From Actinoallomurus purpureus (lineage in GTDB: Bacteria; Actinomycetota; Actinomycetes; Streptosporangiales; Streptosporangiaceae): DNA of 64,000 nucleotides. The translations under genes and the position numbers were made by a program. Numbering within the stretch: position 1 is the first letter of the stretch; every line of letters starts with the position of its first letter. The notes below the pieces were generated by a model. That model had not been told where the DNA came from. It saw only the letters and a list, made by a program, of their open reading frames with translations, and did no database searches. Location: positions 248,001 through 312,000 of the forward strand of contig NZ_JAMXMY010000002.1 in NCBI RefSeq assembly GCF_024055795.1. The letters are read 5' to 3'. Shown piece by piece: positions 24,721 to 34,795 of the stretch.

Positions 24721-24796
24721 GCCCCCTTAGCTCAGTCGGCAGAGCGTCTCCATGGTAAGGAGAAGGTCTACGGTTCGATTCCGTAAGGGGGCTCCA
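24721..24796 (+). tRNA. tRNA-Thr (GGT)
   Basis: Full cloverleaf: acceptor GCCCCCT with AGGGGGC, D arm GCTC/GAGC, anticodon stem TCTCC/GGAGA around ATGGTAA (anticodon GGT), T arm TACGG-TTCGATT-CCGTA. The CCA end is encoded. It precedes tRNA-Met and rpmG, as in mycobacteria. Confidence 0.97.
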
Positions 24797-24896
24797 ACAG
24801 CCGATATCCCGGTCCGCCAGAGTGGGCCGGGTTTCGTCTGTTCGGGTGCGTCCGGAGAGTCCGGTATCCTTTTCTCCGGTCGTCCCGACCGCTCGC

Positions 24897-24973
24897 GGCG
24901 GAGTAGCTCAGTCAGGCAGAGCAAGCGGCTCATAATCGCTGTGTCGCCGGTTCAAGTCCGGCCTCCGCTACCA
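24897..24973 (+). tRNA. tRNA-Met (CAT), elongator
   Basis: Acceptor GGCGGAG with CTCCGCT, anticodon stem AGCGG/TCGCT around CTCATAA (CAT), T arm GCCGG-TTCAAGT-CCGGC, CCA encoded. It has a normal first base pair, unlike the initiator, so it is the elongator species. Confidence 0.95.
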
Positions 24974-25047
24974 CCTCGCCGGTCACCTCTCGTAGGTGAT
25001 CGGTGCAGGTCGCTGTCCAGTGTCCCTCACCAGAAAGGCACTCCATC

Positions 25048-25212
25048 GTGGCTGCCACCGACGTACGGCCAAAGATCACGCTGGCCTGCCAGGAGTGCAA
25101 GCACCGCAACTACATCACGCGGAAGAACCGGCGCAACGACCCGGACCGCTTGGAGCTCAAGAAGTACTGCCCGAACTGCCGTAAGCACCAGGCGCACCGC
25201 GAGACCCGCTGA
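25048..25212 (+). CDS. rpmG: 50S ribosomal protein L33
   Basis: 54 residues from GTG 25048. It carries both CxxC pairs (CQEC and CPNC), so it is the zinc-binding form. The sequence [19 protein letters not shown] and [10 protein letters not shown] is characteristic. It is followed by hadA and hadB, the same order as in Mycobacterium (rpmG2-hadA-hadB). Actinomycetes often also have a zinc-free paralogue, which is not in this window. Confidence 0.95.
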   Translation: MAATDVRPKITLACQECKHRNYITRKNRRNDPDRLELKKYCPNCRKHQAHRETR

Positions 25213-25361
25213 GGCGGGAGCGGGCTCACCGGCCGGCGTTCCCTGACGTTCGCAGCCCGTCCCGGCATCATCGCCGGGGCGGGCTGAACCACGTCTGTTA
25301 ACGTCGCAGCCATCGGTCTTCTGGCGTGCACGTGGGTATTCCCGGGGAAGGAACGGATTGA

Positions 25362-25799
25362 ATGGCGCTCAACCGCGATTTCATCGGGCGGGCCTTCCCG
25401 CCGTCGGAGCCGTACGAGGTCACCCGGTTGAAGATCAGGGAGTTCGCGGACGCCATCGGTGACCTGAACCCGATCTACCGTGACCCAGAGGCGGCCAAGG
25501 CCGCCGGGCATCCGGACGTGATCGCGCCACCGACCTTCCCGATCGTCATCTCGATCAGCGGCGCGTCGCTGACCGACCCCGAGCTCGGCCTCAACTACGC
25601 GATGGTCGTCCACGGCGAGCAGCGGTTCGAATACCGCCGTCCGCTGCACGCGGGCGATCTCGTCACCGCCGAGTCGACGATCGCCGGCATCCGCTCCATC
25701 GGGCGCAACGAGCGCCTCGACCTCCAGACGGTGATCACGACGGTCGACGGCGAGCACGTCTGCACCGCCCACAACGTCATCATCGAGCGAGGTGCCTGA
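25362..25799 (+). CDS. hadA: MaoC-like (3R)-hydroxyacyl dehydratase subunit A
   Basis: 145 residues, hot-dog fold of the FAS1-type dehydratase N-terminal family (FIGRAFPPSEPYEVTRLKIR, DAIGDLNPIY, then YRRPLHAGDLV). In mycobacteria HadA is the substrate-binding partner of HadB, and together they dehydrate 3-hydroxyacyl-ACP in fatty-acid elongation. The catalytic His/Asp pair is in HadB rather than here. One base separates its stop from the hadB start. Confidence 0.88.
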   Translation: MALNRDFIGRAFPPSEPYEVTRLKIREFADAIGDLNPIYRDPEAAKAAGHPDVIAPPTFPIVISISGASLTDPELGLNYAMVVHGEQRFEYRRPLHAGDLVTAESTIAGIRSIGRNERLDLQTVITTVDGEHVCTAHNVIIERGA

Positions 25800-25800
25800 C

Positions 25801-26226
25801 ATGACCGCCACGGTGAAGTACGACGAGGTCGAGGTCGGCCAGGAGCTTCCAGCCAAGACCTACCCGGTCGAGCGCATCGACCTGGTGAAGTACGCCGGCG
25901 CGTCCGGCGACTTCAACCCGATCCACTGGAACGAGGCCTTCGCCACGTCCGTGGGCCTGCCCGACGTCATCGCGCACGGCATGTTCACGATGGCCCAGGG
26001 CGGCCGGTTCGTCACCGACTGGGTCGGCGACCCCGGCGCGGTCCTGGACTACGGCGTCCGGTTCTCCTCGATGGTCGTGGTGCCCAACGACGGCGGCACC
26101 GAGATCGAGATCAGCGGTGTGATCGAGGACAAGCTCGACGACAACGCGGTCGTGGTGGCGCTGACCGCCCGCTCGGGCGGCCAGAAGGTCCTCACCCGCG
26201 CCAAGGCCACGGTCCGTCTCGCCTGA
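25801..26226 (+). CDS. hadB: MaoC-like (3R)-hydroxyacyl dehydratase subunit B (catalytic)
   Basis: 141 residues with the hydratase-2 motif YAGASGDFNPIHWNEAFA, in which Asp and His five residues apart are the expected catalytic pair, followed by PDVIAHGMFTMAQ. It forms the active half of the HadAB dehydratase. Its stop overlaps the murB start as TGATG. The mycobacterial hadC gene is absent here; murB takes its place, as in Streptomyces. Confidence 0.9.
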   Translation: MTATVKYDEVEVGQELPAKTYPVERIDLVKYAGASGDFNPIHWNEAFATSVGLPDVIAHGMFTMAQGGRFVTDWVGDPGAVLDYGVRFSSMVVVPNDGGTEIEISGVIEDKLDDNAVVVALTARSGGQKVLTRAKATVRLA

Positions 26227-27299
26227 TGGCGGTCCGCTGCGAGCAGGTCGACCTCGCGGGCTACACCACGCTGCGGCTGGGCGGCCCCGCGCGGTGCTTC
26301 GTCGAGGCCACGACCGACGACGAGCTCGTCGACACCGTCCGCCGTGCCGACCGGGAGGGCGATCCGACGCTCGTCCTCGGCGGCGGCAGCAACCTCGTCG
26401 TCGCCGACGCGGGCTTTCCCGGTACGGCGGTGCACATCGCCACGCGCGGAATCACCGTGGCTCCGGGCGGATCCGGCGACGGCCGCGTGCTCGTACGAGC
26501 CCGGGCGGGGGAGGAGTGGGACCCGTTCGTCGCCCGGTGCGTCGAGGAGGGGCTATCCGGGGTCGAGTGCCTGTCGGGCATCCCCGGCCTGCTCGGAGCC
26601 ACCCCGATCCAGAACGTCGGGGCGTACGGCCAGGACGTCAGCGAGACGATCGTCGAGGTCCGTGCCTACGACCGGGAACGCGGCGAGGTCGTCGTCCTCG
26701 ACCGGGACGCCTGCCGGTTCGGCTACCGCAGCAGCGCCTTCAAGGGCGCCGACCGGCACGTGGTGCTCGAGGTGACGTTCGCGCTCGAGCGGGCCGACCT
26801 GTCCGCGCCGGTCCGGTACGCCGAACTGGCACGGACGCTCGGGGTGGAACCGGGCGAGCGGGTGCCGCTGCGCGCGGCCCGCGAGGCCGTCCTCGGCCTT
26901 CGCCGGGGCAAGGGCATGGTCCTCGACCCCGCCGACCCGGACACGCGGAGCGCGGGGTCGTTCTTCACCAACCCGATTCTGGATCCGGACCAGGTCACCG
27001 ACCTGGAGAAGCACGTCGCCGACCGGCTCGGCGCCGGCGCCGCCTTCCCGCGCTACCCGGAGCCGGACGGGCGTACGAAGACCTCGGCCGCCTGGCTGAT
27101 CGACAAGGCAGGTTTCACCAAGGGGCACGGCCGGGGCCCGGTCCGCATCTCGACCAAGCACACCCTGGCGCTGACCAACGCCGACGGCGGGCGCACCGAG
27201 GACCTCCTCGCCCTGGCCCGTGAGGTCCGTGACGGCGTCCGCGTCGCCTTCGGCGTCACGCTCGTCAACGAACCCGTCTTCGTCGGCGTCCGTCTCTGA
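26226..27299 (+). CDS. murB: UDP-N-acetylenolpyruvoylglucosamine reductase
   Basis: 357 residues. It has the FAD-binding signature PTLVLGGGSNLVVAD, the GIPGLLGATPIQNVGAYGQD loop, the FGYRSSAFK motif and the catalytic serine region TRSAGSFFTNPIL; the C-terminal segment ends near VNEPVFVG. It reduces UDP-GlcNAc-enolpyruvate to UDP-MurNAc with NADPH, the second step of peptidoglycan precursor synthesis in the cytoplasm. Translationally coupled to hadB. Confidence 0.96.
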   Translation: MAVRCEQVDLAGYTTLRLGGPARCFVEATTDDELVDTVRRADREGDPTLVLGGGSNLVVADAGFPGTAVHIATRGITVAPGGSGDGRVLVRARAGEEWDPFVARCVEEGLSGVECLSGIPGLLGATPIQNVGAYGQDVSETIVEVRAYDRERGEVVVLDRDACRFGYRSSAFKGADRHVVLEVTFALERADLSAPVRYAELARTLGVEPGERVPLRAAREAVLGLRRGKGMVLDPADPDTRSAGSFFTNPILDPDQVTDLEKHVADRLGAGAAFPRYPEPDGRTKTSAAWLIDKAGFTKGHGRGPVRISTKHTLALTNADGGRTEDLLALAREVRDGVRVAFGVTLVNEPVFVGVRL

Positions 27300-27411
27300 C
27301 GGCACCGTTCCTGGCGCGTACGGAAAGCTCGGGGATCGCCTTCCCAGAGCCGGAGGAAGGCCGCGCTCCGTGCCTGAGAGACCTCGTTCGCCGAGCCCTA
27401 CGCTCGAACGC

Positions 27412-28332
27412 TCACGGGAGCAGGACGTACACCACGTCGTCGACGCGGGTGCCGTCCGGGCCGTCCATGCGTGACCACTGCACCCCCTCGCGGATGAATC
27501 CGGCCTTCTCCAGCACCCGCTGCGACGCCGTGTTGTCCGGCGCGGTCCCCGCGGCGAGCCGCTGGACGCCGATCTCGAACGCCCAGGCGCTGACCAGGCG
27601 TACGGCGCGGGTCACGACGCCCTGGCGGCGGAACGCCGGCAGCATGCTGTAGCCGAGCATCGCCGACCGGCTCCAGACCTCGTTGTACAGGCCGATGTCG
27701 CCGGCGAACTCACCGTTCACCCGGATCGTGAAGTCGGCGCGGTTGCCCGCCAGCCACTCGCTCGCGGCGTGCTCGCAGCGCCGCGCCACCTCCGCCCGCG
27801 ACCGCTCGTGCGAGGAGGCCGCCCGGGCACGGACGTCCGGCAGGTTCATGAGCGCGAGCAGGTCGTCGACGTCGGCCGGGCCCTGGGGCCGCACGCTCAC
27901 CTCGCCGTCGCGCAACTCGCCGCCCGCCAGGTCGGGGAACAGCCGTGCGGCCGGGCCGGGCGGGTCGCCCGGCAGCCACGCCCAGACGATCTCGTCCGGC
28001 CGCCCGCCCGCCGCCGGCCCGCTGCCCCGGCGGACGGCCTCGCGGGTGAACCCGGCGTTCAGCGCGACGCGTTGAGACACGACGTCGGCCACGTCGGTGA
28101 CCATCTCCAGCCGCCCATCTGCCTGCTCGGTCAGCGTCCGTACGGCCTTGCTCGCGACGCCGCGCCGGCGTTCCTCGGGTATCACCCAGATGCTCAGATC
28201 CCGGACCCCGGGCCGGGTCTCGATGAGGCTCAGTCCGCCGGTCAGCCGGTCACCGTCGAGGACGGCGTGGGTGACGGGAAGGTACGGTGCCAGCCGTGCG
28301 GCCTCTTCGGCCCTGGCGGTACGGATGATCAC
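27412..28332 (-). CDS. Tandem double GNAT acetyltransferase
   Basis: 306 residues from GTG 28332, with two GNAT domains. The first (about 1-120) has the VIPEERRRGVASKAV acetyl-CoA loop. The second (about 140-306) has MLPAFRRQGVVTRAV and NTASQRVLEKAGFIREG. Fused pairs of this sort often have one active and one structural domain. The acceptor is unknown. It converges with murB and lies nine bases from the adenosine deaminase stop on the same strand, so the two are probably co-transcribed. Confidence 0.82.
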   Translation of the reverse strand: MIIRTARAEEAARLAPYLPVTHAVLDGDRLTGGLSLIETRPGVRDLSIWVIPEERRRGVASKAVRTLTEQADGRLEMVTDVADVVSQRVALNAGFTREAVRRGSGPAAGGRPDEIVWAWLPGDPPGPAARLFPDLAGGELRDGEVSVRPQGPADVDDLLALMNLPDVRARAASSHERSRAEVARRCEHAASEWLAGNRADFTIRVNGEFAGDIGLYNEVWSRSAMLGYSMLPAFRRQGVVTRAVRLVSAWAFEIGVQRLAAGTAPDNTASQRVLEKAGFIREGVQWSRMDGPDGTRVDDVVYVLLP

Positions 28333-28341
28333 GGTGTCCGA

Positions 28342-29397
28342 TCATTCCATTTCGTCCGTCGCCGTGCGGTCGGTTCCGGGAGGTGTCCTCAGCCAGGCGT
28401 CCACGCCGTCGAGGAGCCGTTTCTGCGTCTCGGGGGGTGCGGCCGAGCCCCGGACCGAGCAGCGCGCCAGCTCGGCGAGCTCCTCATCGGTGAAGCCGTG
28501 CTCCCGTCGCGCCAGCTCGTACTGACGGGTCAGCCGCGACCCGAACAGCAGCGGGTCGTCGGCGCCCAGCGCGATCGGCACGCCCGCCTCGAAGAGACGG
28601 CGTACGGGGACCTTGCCGGGCGCCGTGTAGACGCCGAGGCTGACGTTGGACGACGGGCACACCTCCAGGGTCACGCCGCGTGCCGCGAGGGTGTCGGTGA
28701 GGGCCGGATCCTCGACGACGCGCACACCGTGCCCGATGCGGTCGGCCCGTAGCGCGTCGAGGCAGGCCCGTACGCTCGCCGGGCCGAGCAGTTCACCGCC
28801 GTGCGGGACGGACAGCAGACCGGCCCGCTTGGCGATCGCGAACGCCCGCTCGAAGTCGTAGGCCCGGCCGCGCCGTTCGTCGTTGGACAGCCCGAACCCG
28901 ACGACCCCACGCCCGGCGTACTGGGCGGCGAGCCGCGCCAGCGTCCGTGCGTCGAGGGGATGCCGGGTGCGGTTGGCGGCGATGATGACGCCGATGCCGA
29001 CCCCGGTCGCGTCGGCGGCCTCCGAGGTCGCGTCCATCACCAGGTCGGTGAAGGTCGTCACCCCGCCGAACCGGCCGCCGTACCCGCTCGGGTCCACCTG
29101 GATCTCCAACCAGCCGGAGCCCTCCGCCGCCTCGTCCTCGGCCGCCTCGCGCACCAGCCGCCGTACGTCGTCCTCGTCGCGCAGCACCGAACGGGCGATG
29201 TCGTACAGCCGCTGGAACCGGAACCAGCCGCGTTCGTCCGTGGCGCGCAGCCGGGGAGGCCATTCCTCGACGAGGGCGTCGGGCAGGTGCACGCGGTGCT
29301 TGCGGGCGAGGTCGACGAGCGTGTCATGGCGCATCGAGCCGGTGAAGTGCACGTGCAGATGGGCCTTGGGCAGAGCGGTGATGGGACGGGCCTCCAT
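28342..29397 (-). CDS. add: Adenosine deaminase family protein
   Basis: 351 residues from ATG 29397. Metal ligands are visible in PKAHLHVHFTGS (His-x-His) and in the VPHGGELLGP segment. RIGHGVRV, LEVCPSSNVSLGV and GADDPLLF, with its metal-binding aspartates, complete the set. It deaminates adenosine (or a related purine) to inosine in the salvage pathway. Some actinobacterial relatives act on other aminopurines, so the exact substrate is open. The divergent neighbour encodes the repeat-rich secreted protein. Confidence 0.88.
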   Translation of the reverse strand: MEARPITALPKAHLHVHFTGSMRHDTLVDLARKHRVHLPDALVEEWPPRLRATDERGWFRFQRLYDIARSVLRDEDDVRRLVREAAEDEAAEGSGWLEIQVDPSGYGGRFGGVTTFTDLVMDATSEAADATGVGIGVIIAANRTRHPLDARTLARLAAQYAGRGVVGFGLSNDERRGRAYDFERAFAIAKRAGLLSVPHGGELLGPASVRACLDALRADRIGHGVRVVEDPALTDTLAARGVTLEVCPSSNVSLGVYTAPGKVPVRRLFEAGVPIALGADDPLLFGSRLTRQYELARREHGFTDEELAELARCSVRGSAAPPETQKRLLDGVDAWLRTPPGTDRTATDEME

Positions 29398-29559
29398 GCA
29401 CCGATCTTGCCGTATCCCCTGGTCGAGCATGCGGCGACCTCCCCCGAACGGCATCCGCGCGCACTCCGGAGAAAAAACTTTGAGAAGCCGTGCAACCCCC
29501 CGTGGGGCCCACGCGTATATGAGGGGCGCGAGAGTCAAACCGCGCTGAAAGGGATTAAC

Positions 29560-30564
29560 GTGATCAACCTCAAGCTGGCGCTTCTGGCCACCGGTGCCGT
29601 GGGCGCCATCACCGCCGGCGGCGTCGCGTACGCGACGGTCAGCAGCAACTCCCCGGCGCCGTCCGCCAAGCCGGTCGCGGACAGCGCGAAGAAGGTCGTC
29701 GGGCAGGCCGCCGGTTCGGTCCCCACCGCCGCGCCGACCTGCGTGAGCCTGCCGAAGGACAAGCTTCCCAAGGCCGGGCTTCCCAAGGACAAGCTGCCGA
29801 AGGGCGAGGTGCCCAAGGCCGGGCTGCCGAAGGACAAGCTCCCCAAGGCCGGGCTGCCGAACACCGGTGAGAAGCCGAGCCTGCCCACCGACAAGGCCAA
29901 GGTCCCGGCGAACCTGCCGACGGACAAGGCCAAGCTCCCGGCGAGCCTGCCCACCGACAAGGCCAAGGTCCCGGCGAACCTGCCGACGGACAAGGCGAAG
30001 GTCCCGGCGACCCTCCCCACCGACAAGGCCAAGCTCCCGGCGAACCTGCCGACCTGCGCCCCCGGCGTGGCCCAGGCCGGCCAGGGCACCACGGAGTCCA
30101 CCGCCCCGGCGGCGAAGCCGGGTCTGCCGAAGGTCAAGGTGCCCGAGGCGAAGCTCCCGGACTGCTCCTCGGTGCCGGCCGTCATCAAGACCGAGCACTC
30201 CAAGGCGAAGGACGTCACGCTGCCCACGGGCCTGCACCTCGCCGCCACCCACAGCCACTCGATCACCATTCAGAGCGGCACGATCTGCACGGTCGTCCAG
30301 AAGTTCGCGGCCACGGGTGGCAAGTCCCTCACGGTCGAGCGTCTGAACACCTCGCCGCAGGTCACGGCCAAGGAGCTGGCCACCGAGCTGAAGCTGCCCG
30401 AGGGCGGCCTGGTCTCCACCGGGGCCACCCAGACGTGGCAGAGTCCGCTCAACACGGGCATGCTGTGGATCTCGGACAAGGGCTACGCGATCTACCTGAC
30501 CGGTAGCCCCGAGTACGCGGGTCAGCTCCCGGCGATCGCCACGCAGCTGCGGCAGCTTCCCTGA
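29560..30564 (+). CDS. Secreted repeat-rich protein, unknown function
   Basis: 334 residues from GTG 29560, with AAAGGGA upstream. A signal peptide (KLALLATGAVGAITAGGVAYA) is followed by a lysine/proline stalk with two repeat families. Residues 64-100 have KDKLPKAGLP-type units and residues 108-165 have five copies of the 11-residue unit LPTDKAK(V/L)PA(N/S/T). The C-terminal 150 residues look globular, with paired cysteines and NTGMLWISDKGYAIYLTG. The stalk may span the cell wall. An internal LPNTG occurs at about 99-103 but is not in a sorting-signal setting. No family recognised. Confidence 0.75.
   Translation: MINLKLALLATGAVGAITAGGVAYATVSSNSPAPSAKPVADSAKKVVGQAAGSVPTAAPTCVSLPKDKLPKAGLPKDKLPKGEVPKAGLPKDKLPKAGLPNTGEKPSLPTDKAKVPANLPTDKAKLPASLPTDKAKVPANLPTDKAKVPATLPTDKAKLPANLPTCAPGVAQAGQGTTESTAPAAKPGLPKVKVPEAKLPDCSSVPAVIKTEHSKAKDVTLPTGLHLAATHSHSITIQSGTICTVVQKFAATGGKSLTVERLNTSPQVTAKELATELKLPEGGLVSTGATQTWQSPLNTGMLWISDKGYAIYLTGSPEYAGQLPAIATQLRQLP
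29749..30054 (+). repeat. In-frame tandem repeats of the secreted protein
   Basis: Two blocks: 29749-29859 codes KDKLPKAGLP-like units and 29881-30054 codes five 33-base repeats plus a partial sixth. Units are nearly identical at DNA level, so copy number could vary by slippage or recombination. Confidence 0.8.
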
Positions 30565-30643
30565 GGCTCGGCGCGGGTGGCCCTGCGCGGTGGGCCACCC
30601 GCGGCCGATCGACATAAATCGGGCGTATGACGGACGGAGTGCC

Positions 30644-31159
30644 TTGGCGCGTCGAGACGACGAGTCATTCGTCGAGTTCGTGGCGGAGCGCGGTACCGCG
30701 CTGCTTCGAACCGCCCAGCTGCTGTGCGGGGCGCGGACGGATGCGGAGGATCTGCTGCAGACGGCTCTGGAGAAGGCCTATCGGCACTGGGGCCGGATGA
30801 AGCCCGACGCCAACCCGGAGCCGTACGTCCGGAAGATCCTGGTCAACCTGTCCGTCAGCCGGGCCCGACGTTGGCGGGTCCTGCGCGAGGTCCAGATGGC
30901 GACCCCGCCGGAGACGCCGACGGCCTCCGAGACGGGCACGGTAGAGCTGCGCGGCGTGCTCATCGAGGAACTCAAGCGGCTCGGCCCGCGCCAGCGGGCG
31001 GTGCTGGTCCTCCGGTACTGGGAGGACATGTCCGAGGCGGAGACGGCCACCATGCTCGGCTGCTCGGTGGGCACCGTCAAGAGTCAGGCCGCGCGGGGCC
31101 TCGCCCGCCTCCGCGAACGAATGGGAAAGTCCGCACAGGCGGCGGCGTCAAGGGGGTGA
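30644..31159 (+). CDS. SigE-family ECF RNA polymerase sigma factor
   Basis: 171 residues from TTG 30644, with GGAG seven bases upstream; no ATG or GTG fits the frame better. Region 2 is seen in LLRTAQLLCGARTDAEDLLQ and region 4 in LKRLGPRQRAVLVLRYWEDM and SEAETATMLGCSVGTVKSQA. This is the compact SigE-type ECF group common in Streptomyces and relatives. The next gene codes for a membrane protein that probably acts as its partner. The stimulus is unknown. Confidence 0.88.
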   Translation: MARRDDESFVEFVAERGTALLRTAQLLCGARTDAEDLLQTALEKAYRHWGRMKPDANPEPYVRKILVNLSVSRARRWRVLREVQMATPPETPTASETGTVELRGVLIEELKRLGPRQRAVLVLRYWEDMSEAETATMLGCSVGTVKSQAARGLARLRERMGKSAQAAASRG

Positions 31160-31162
31160 ACC

Positions 31163-31915
31163 ATGGATGATCTGGAGAATGAACTCCGGCAGGCCATGGC
31201 GGAGCATGTCACGGGGGTGTCGGCGCCCGGCACGTTGGCGGGTGAGGCACGGCATCGCCACCAGCGGACGGTGCGGCGGCGAGCGACGATCGCCGTGGCG
31301 GCGGCGGGGGTCGTGGTCGCCATCGCGGTGATCCCCACCTATCAGGCCATCCGCACGCAGCCCGTCAGCGCTCCGGGACCGGCGGGCCGGCACACCGGAG
31401 GCGGCGGAGCGACGACGGCCACGCCCGCCCTGCCCTCGCAGTCCGCGTCGCCGGGCATCAGGTCGGCATCGCCGTCGACGAGCCCGTCGGCTCCGGTCCA
31501 CTCGGGGACGAAGCCGTCGCGGCACCCCAGCACCGGAACGCACGTCGCGGTTCCCGGGTCCGTCAAGGCACTCCTGGGCTACCTGCCCGCGGGCATCGAC
31601 CCCGGTGAGAGCTGCCAGGGCGGGCACACCGGTGCGCGCCGCACGACGACCTGCCGCTGGACCGGCCCGGCGGGCTGGATCGAGGTACGGCTCGTGCGCG
31701 ACGACGCGCTGAAGGGACCGGCCGACCTGGGCTTCGCCCCGCCCGTGACCGAACACGCCAAGGTGCACGGCCACGCCGCACTGCGCGCCGCCGGAGGCCC
31801 GGCAGTCGGCCAGGTCATGTGGATCGAGCGCAGTGGGCTCGGCGTCTGGGTAGGGGTCGCACCCACACTCGGCACCCAGCTGATGCGCGTCGCCGAAGGC
31901 GTTCGAATCGATTGA
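31163..31915 (+). CDS. Membrane protein, probable anti-sigma partner
   Basis: 250 residues starting three bases after the sigma gene. It has a short cytoplasmic N-terminus (DDLENELRQAMAEHVTG), one transmembrane helix at about 42-61, a Ser/Pro/Gly-rich linker and an extracytoplasmic domain with two cysteines (ESCQGGHTG, TTTCRWTG). No HxxxCxxC zinc anti-sigma motif is present, so it is not a ZAS-type regulator. The partnership is inferred from the gene pair. Confidence 0.65.
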   Translation: MDDLENELRQAMAEHVTGVSAPGTLAGEARHRHQRTVRRRATIAVAAAGVVVAIAVIPTYQAIRTQPVSAPGPAGRHTGGGGATTATPALPSQSASPGIRSASPSTSPSAPVHSGTKPSRHPSTGTHVAVPGSVKALLGYLPAGIDPGESCQGGHTGARRTTTCRWTGPAGWIEVRLVRDDALKGPADLGFAPPVTEHAKVHGHAALRAAGGPAVGQVMWIERSGLGVWVGVAPTLGTQLMRVAEGVRID

Positions 31916-32022
31916 GCCATCGGCGTCGGCTGAGCCCGACGGGGTCGACTGAGGCCGACGGGGCCGAACAGGCCGGCCGAAGTCACCCCTCCCCACATCG
32001 CGGCCCAGGACGCCGAACCGGA

Positions 32023-32058
32023 GACGCCCCGCGAGCACCGTGGTGCTCGCGGGGCGTC
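32023..32058. terminator. Bidirectional terminator
   Basis: GACGCCCCGCGAGCACC and its exact complement form a 17-bp stem with a 2-base loop, between the convergent membrane-protein and aminotransferase genes. Confidence 0.85.
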
Positions 32059-32104
32059 GTCATGTCCGCCGTCGGTCAGCGGACCTCTGCCGGCGTGACC
32101 CGGG

Positions 32105-33307
<1,203 letters not shown>

Positions 33308-33496
33308 GACACCTATCGTCGCAGACGTCGAGGCAGGCCTCAGCTCGATATCCGGGGTACGGGGACGGGGGTGCGGGGCGGCGCGGAGCGCCCGATCGGC
33401 GTTTGGTTCGACGCGGGGGCGGTTTGAGACGTAGACTGCGTGACCTAGTGGCGTCCGGCATGGTTCTCGCGTGCCATGGCCGCGACGACACTGCGA

Positions 33497-33570
33497 AGGG
33501 CAGTAGCTCAATTGGCCAGAGTCCCGGTCTCCAAAACCGGTGGTTGGGGGTTCGAGTCCCTCCTGCCCTG
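33497..33570 (+). tRNA. tRNA-Trp (CCA)
   Basis: Acceptor AGGGCAG with CTGCCCT, anticodon stem CCGGT/ACCGG around CTCCAAA (anticodon CCA), T arm GGGGG-TTCGAGT-CCCTC. CCA is not encoded. It lies just before secE, as in other actinomycetes. Confidence 0.96.
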
Positions 33571-33670
33571 CGGAATACGGTTCGTGCACGGCGCACGTGC
33601 GCGGGCGTACTGAACGCACGCCCACACCGGAAGTTCGCGACACAACCGACGAGGGGATGCGTCGACACCA

Positions 33671-33913
33671 ATGGCGACCGAAACACGCGGCGAGGCCGCA
33701 GCCAAGGACACGGAGAAGTCCGTCAAGAAGCGGACTTCGCCTCTCCTGTTCTACCGCCAGGTGGTCGCCGAGCTGCGCAAGGTCATCTGGCCTACGCGCA
33801 ACGAGCTCGTCACCTACACGACCGTGTCGCTGGTCTTCGTGATCATCGTCGTCGCGATCGTGTTCGGTCTCGACAACGCCTTCTCCTGGGTTGTGCTGAA
33901 GCTCTTCGGCTGA
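33671..33913 (+). CDS. secE: Preprotein translocase subunit SecE
   Basis: 80 residues. A charged cytoplasmic start is followed by the conserved amphipathic segment [20 protein letters not shown] and a single transmembrane helix ([20 protein letters not shown]). It clamps SecY in the SecYEG channel. The single-helix form is normal for Gram-positive bacteria. It lies between tRNA-Trp and nusG. Confidence 0.95.
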   Translation: MATETRGEAAAKDTEKSVKKRTSPLLFYRQVVAELRKVIWPTRNELVTYTTVSLVFVIIVVAIVFGLDNAFSWVVLKLFG

Positions 33914-33962
33914 TCGCGTGCCGGATTCCATCAGCAACCCACAGACGAGAGAAAGAGTGACC

Positions 33963-34754
33963 GTGTCCGAGTCCCCAGAGCTTCACGACGAGGCCATCGA
34001 AGAGGCCGAGTCGGTGGAAGCGCCGGCTTCGGCCGAGGCTGAGGAAGTCGCCACGGAGTCCGACGAAACGTCCGCCCAAGCGTCCGAAGAGGCGTCCGCC
34101 CAAGCGTCAGAAGAGGCGTCGGGCGAAGCGTCCGAGGAGACGCCGGACGAGGCGTCCGACGAGGCGTCGGACCCGGTCGAAGAGTTCATGACCCAGCTGC
34201 GGCTCCTGCCGGGCGAGTGGTACGTCGTTCACTCGTACGCCGGCTATGAGAACCGCGTGAAGACCAACATCGAGCAGCGCACCCAGTCGCTCAACATGGA
34301 GGACTTCATCTTCCAGGTCGAGGTGCCGCAGCACGAGGTCACCGAGGTCAAGGGCGGCAAGCGTCAGAAGGTCAACGAGAAGGTCCTGCCGGGCTACATC
34401 CTGGTCCGCATGGAGCTCACCGACGAGTCCTGGGCCGCCGTCCGCAACACGCCGGGCGTGACCGGGTTCGTCGGGCTGTCGAACACGCCGTCGCCGCTGC
34501 ACCTCAAGGAGGTCGCGTCGCTGCTCGCGCCCGAGCCGGAGGAGCAGGCGAAGAGCAAGGAGACGGCGAAGTTGGCGGCCACCGTCGACTTCGAGGTGGG
34601 CGAGTCGGTCACCGTCATGGACGGTCCCTTCGCCACCCTCCCCGCGACCGTCAACGAGATCAACGCCGAGGCGCAGAAGCTCAAGGTGCTGGTGTCGATC
34701 TTCGGTCGTGAGACTCCGGTCGAGTTGTCCTTCAACCAGGTCTCCAAGATCTGA
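33963..34754 (+). CDS. nusG: Transcription termination/antitermination factor NusG
   Basis: 263 residues from GTG 33963. About 75 N-terminal residues are acidic and repetitive (SAQASEEA twice, then SGEASEE and DEASDEASD). The NGN domain follows ([19 protein letters not shown] to about residue 190) and then the KOW domain ([20 protein letters not shown]). NusG binds RNA polymerase, modulates pausing and couples transcription to translation. Acidic extensions are usual in actinobacterial NusG, but the octapeptide repeats here look like recent expansion. Confidence 0.95.
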   Translation: MSESPELHDEAIEEAESVEAPASAEAEEVATESDETSAQASEEASAQASEEASGEASEETPDEASDEASDPVEEFMTQLRLLPGEWYVVHSYAGYENRVKTNIEQRTQSLNMEDFIFQVEVPQHEVTEVKGGKRQKVNEKVLPGYILVRMELTDESWAAVRNTPGVTGFVGLSNTPSPLHLKEVASLLAPEPEEQAKSKETAKLAATVDFEVGESVTVMDGPFATLPATVNEINAEAQKLKVLVSIFGRETPVELSFNQVSKI

Positions 34755-34795
34755 CGTCGGAGCACGACGCTCCGGCACATACCCTCAGGTAGACG

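Noticed and set aside
29857-29871. LPNTG as a sortase signal in the repeat protein
   Set aside because: It is internal, about 230 residues from the end, and no hydrophobic segment plus basic tail follows.
29881-30054. CRISPR-like 33-base repeats
   Set aside because: They are in-frame protein repeats with no spacers.
30590-30644. Earlier start for the sigma factor
   Set aside because: The upstream codons are not conserved in character and lack a ribosome site; TTG 30644 has GGAG at the right distance.
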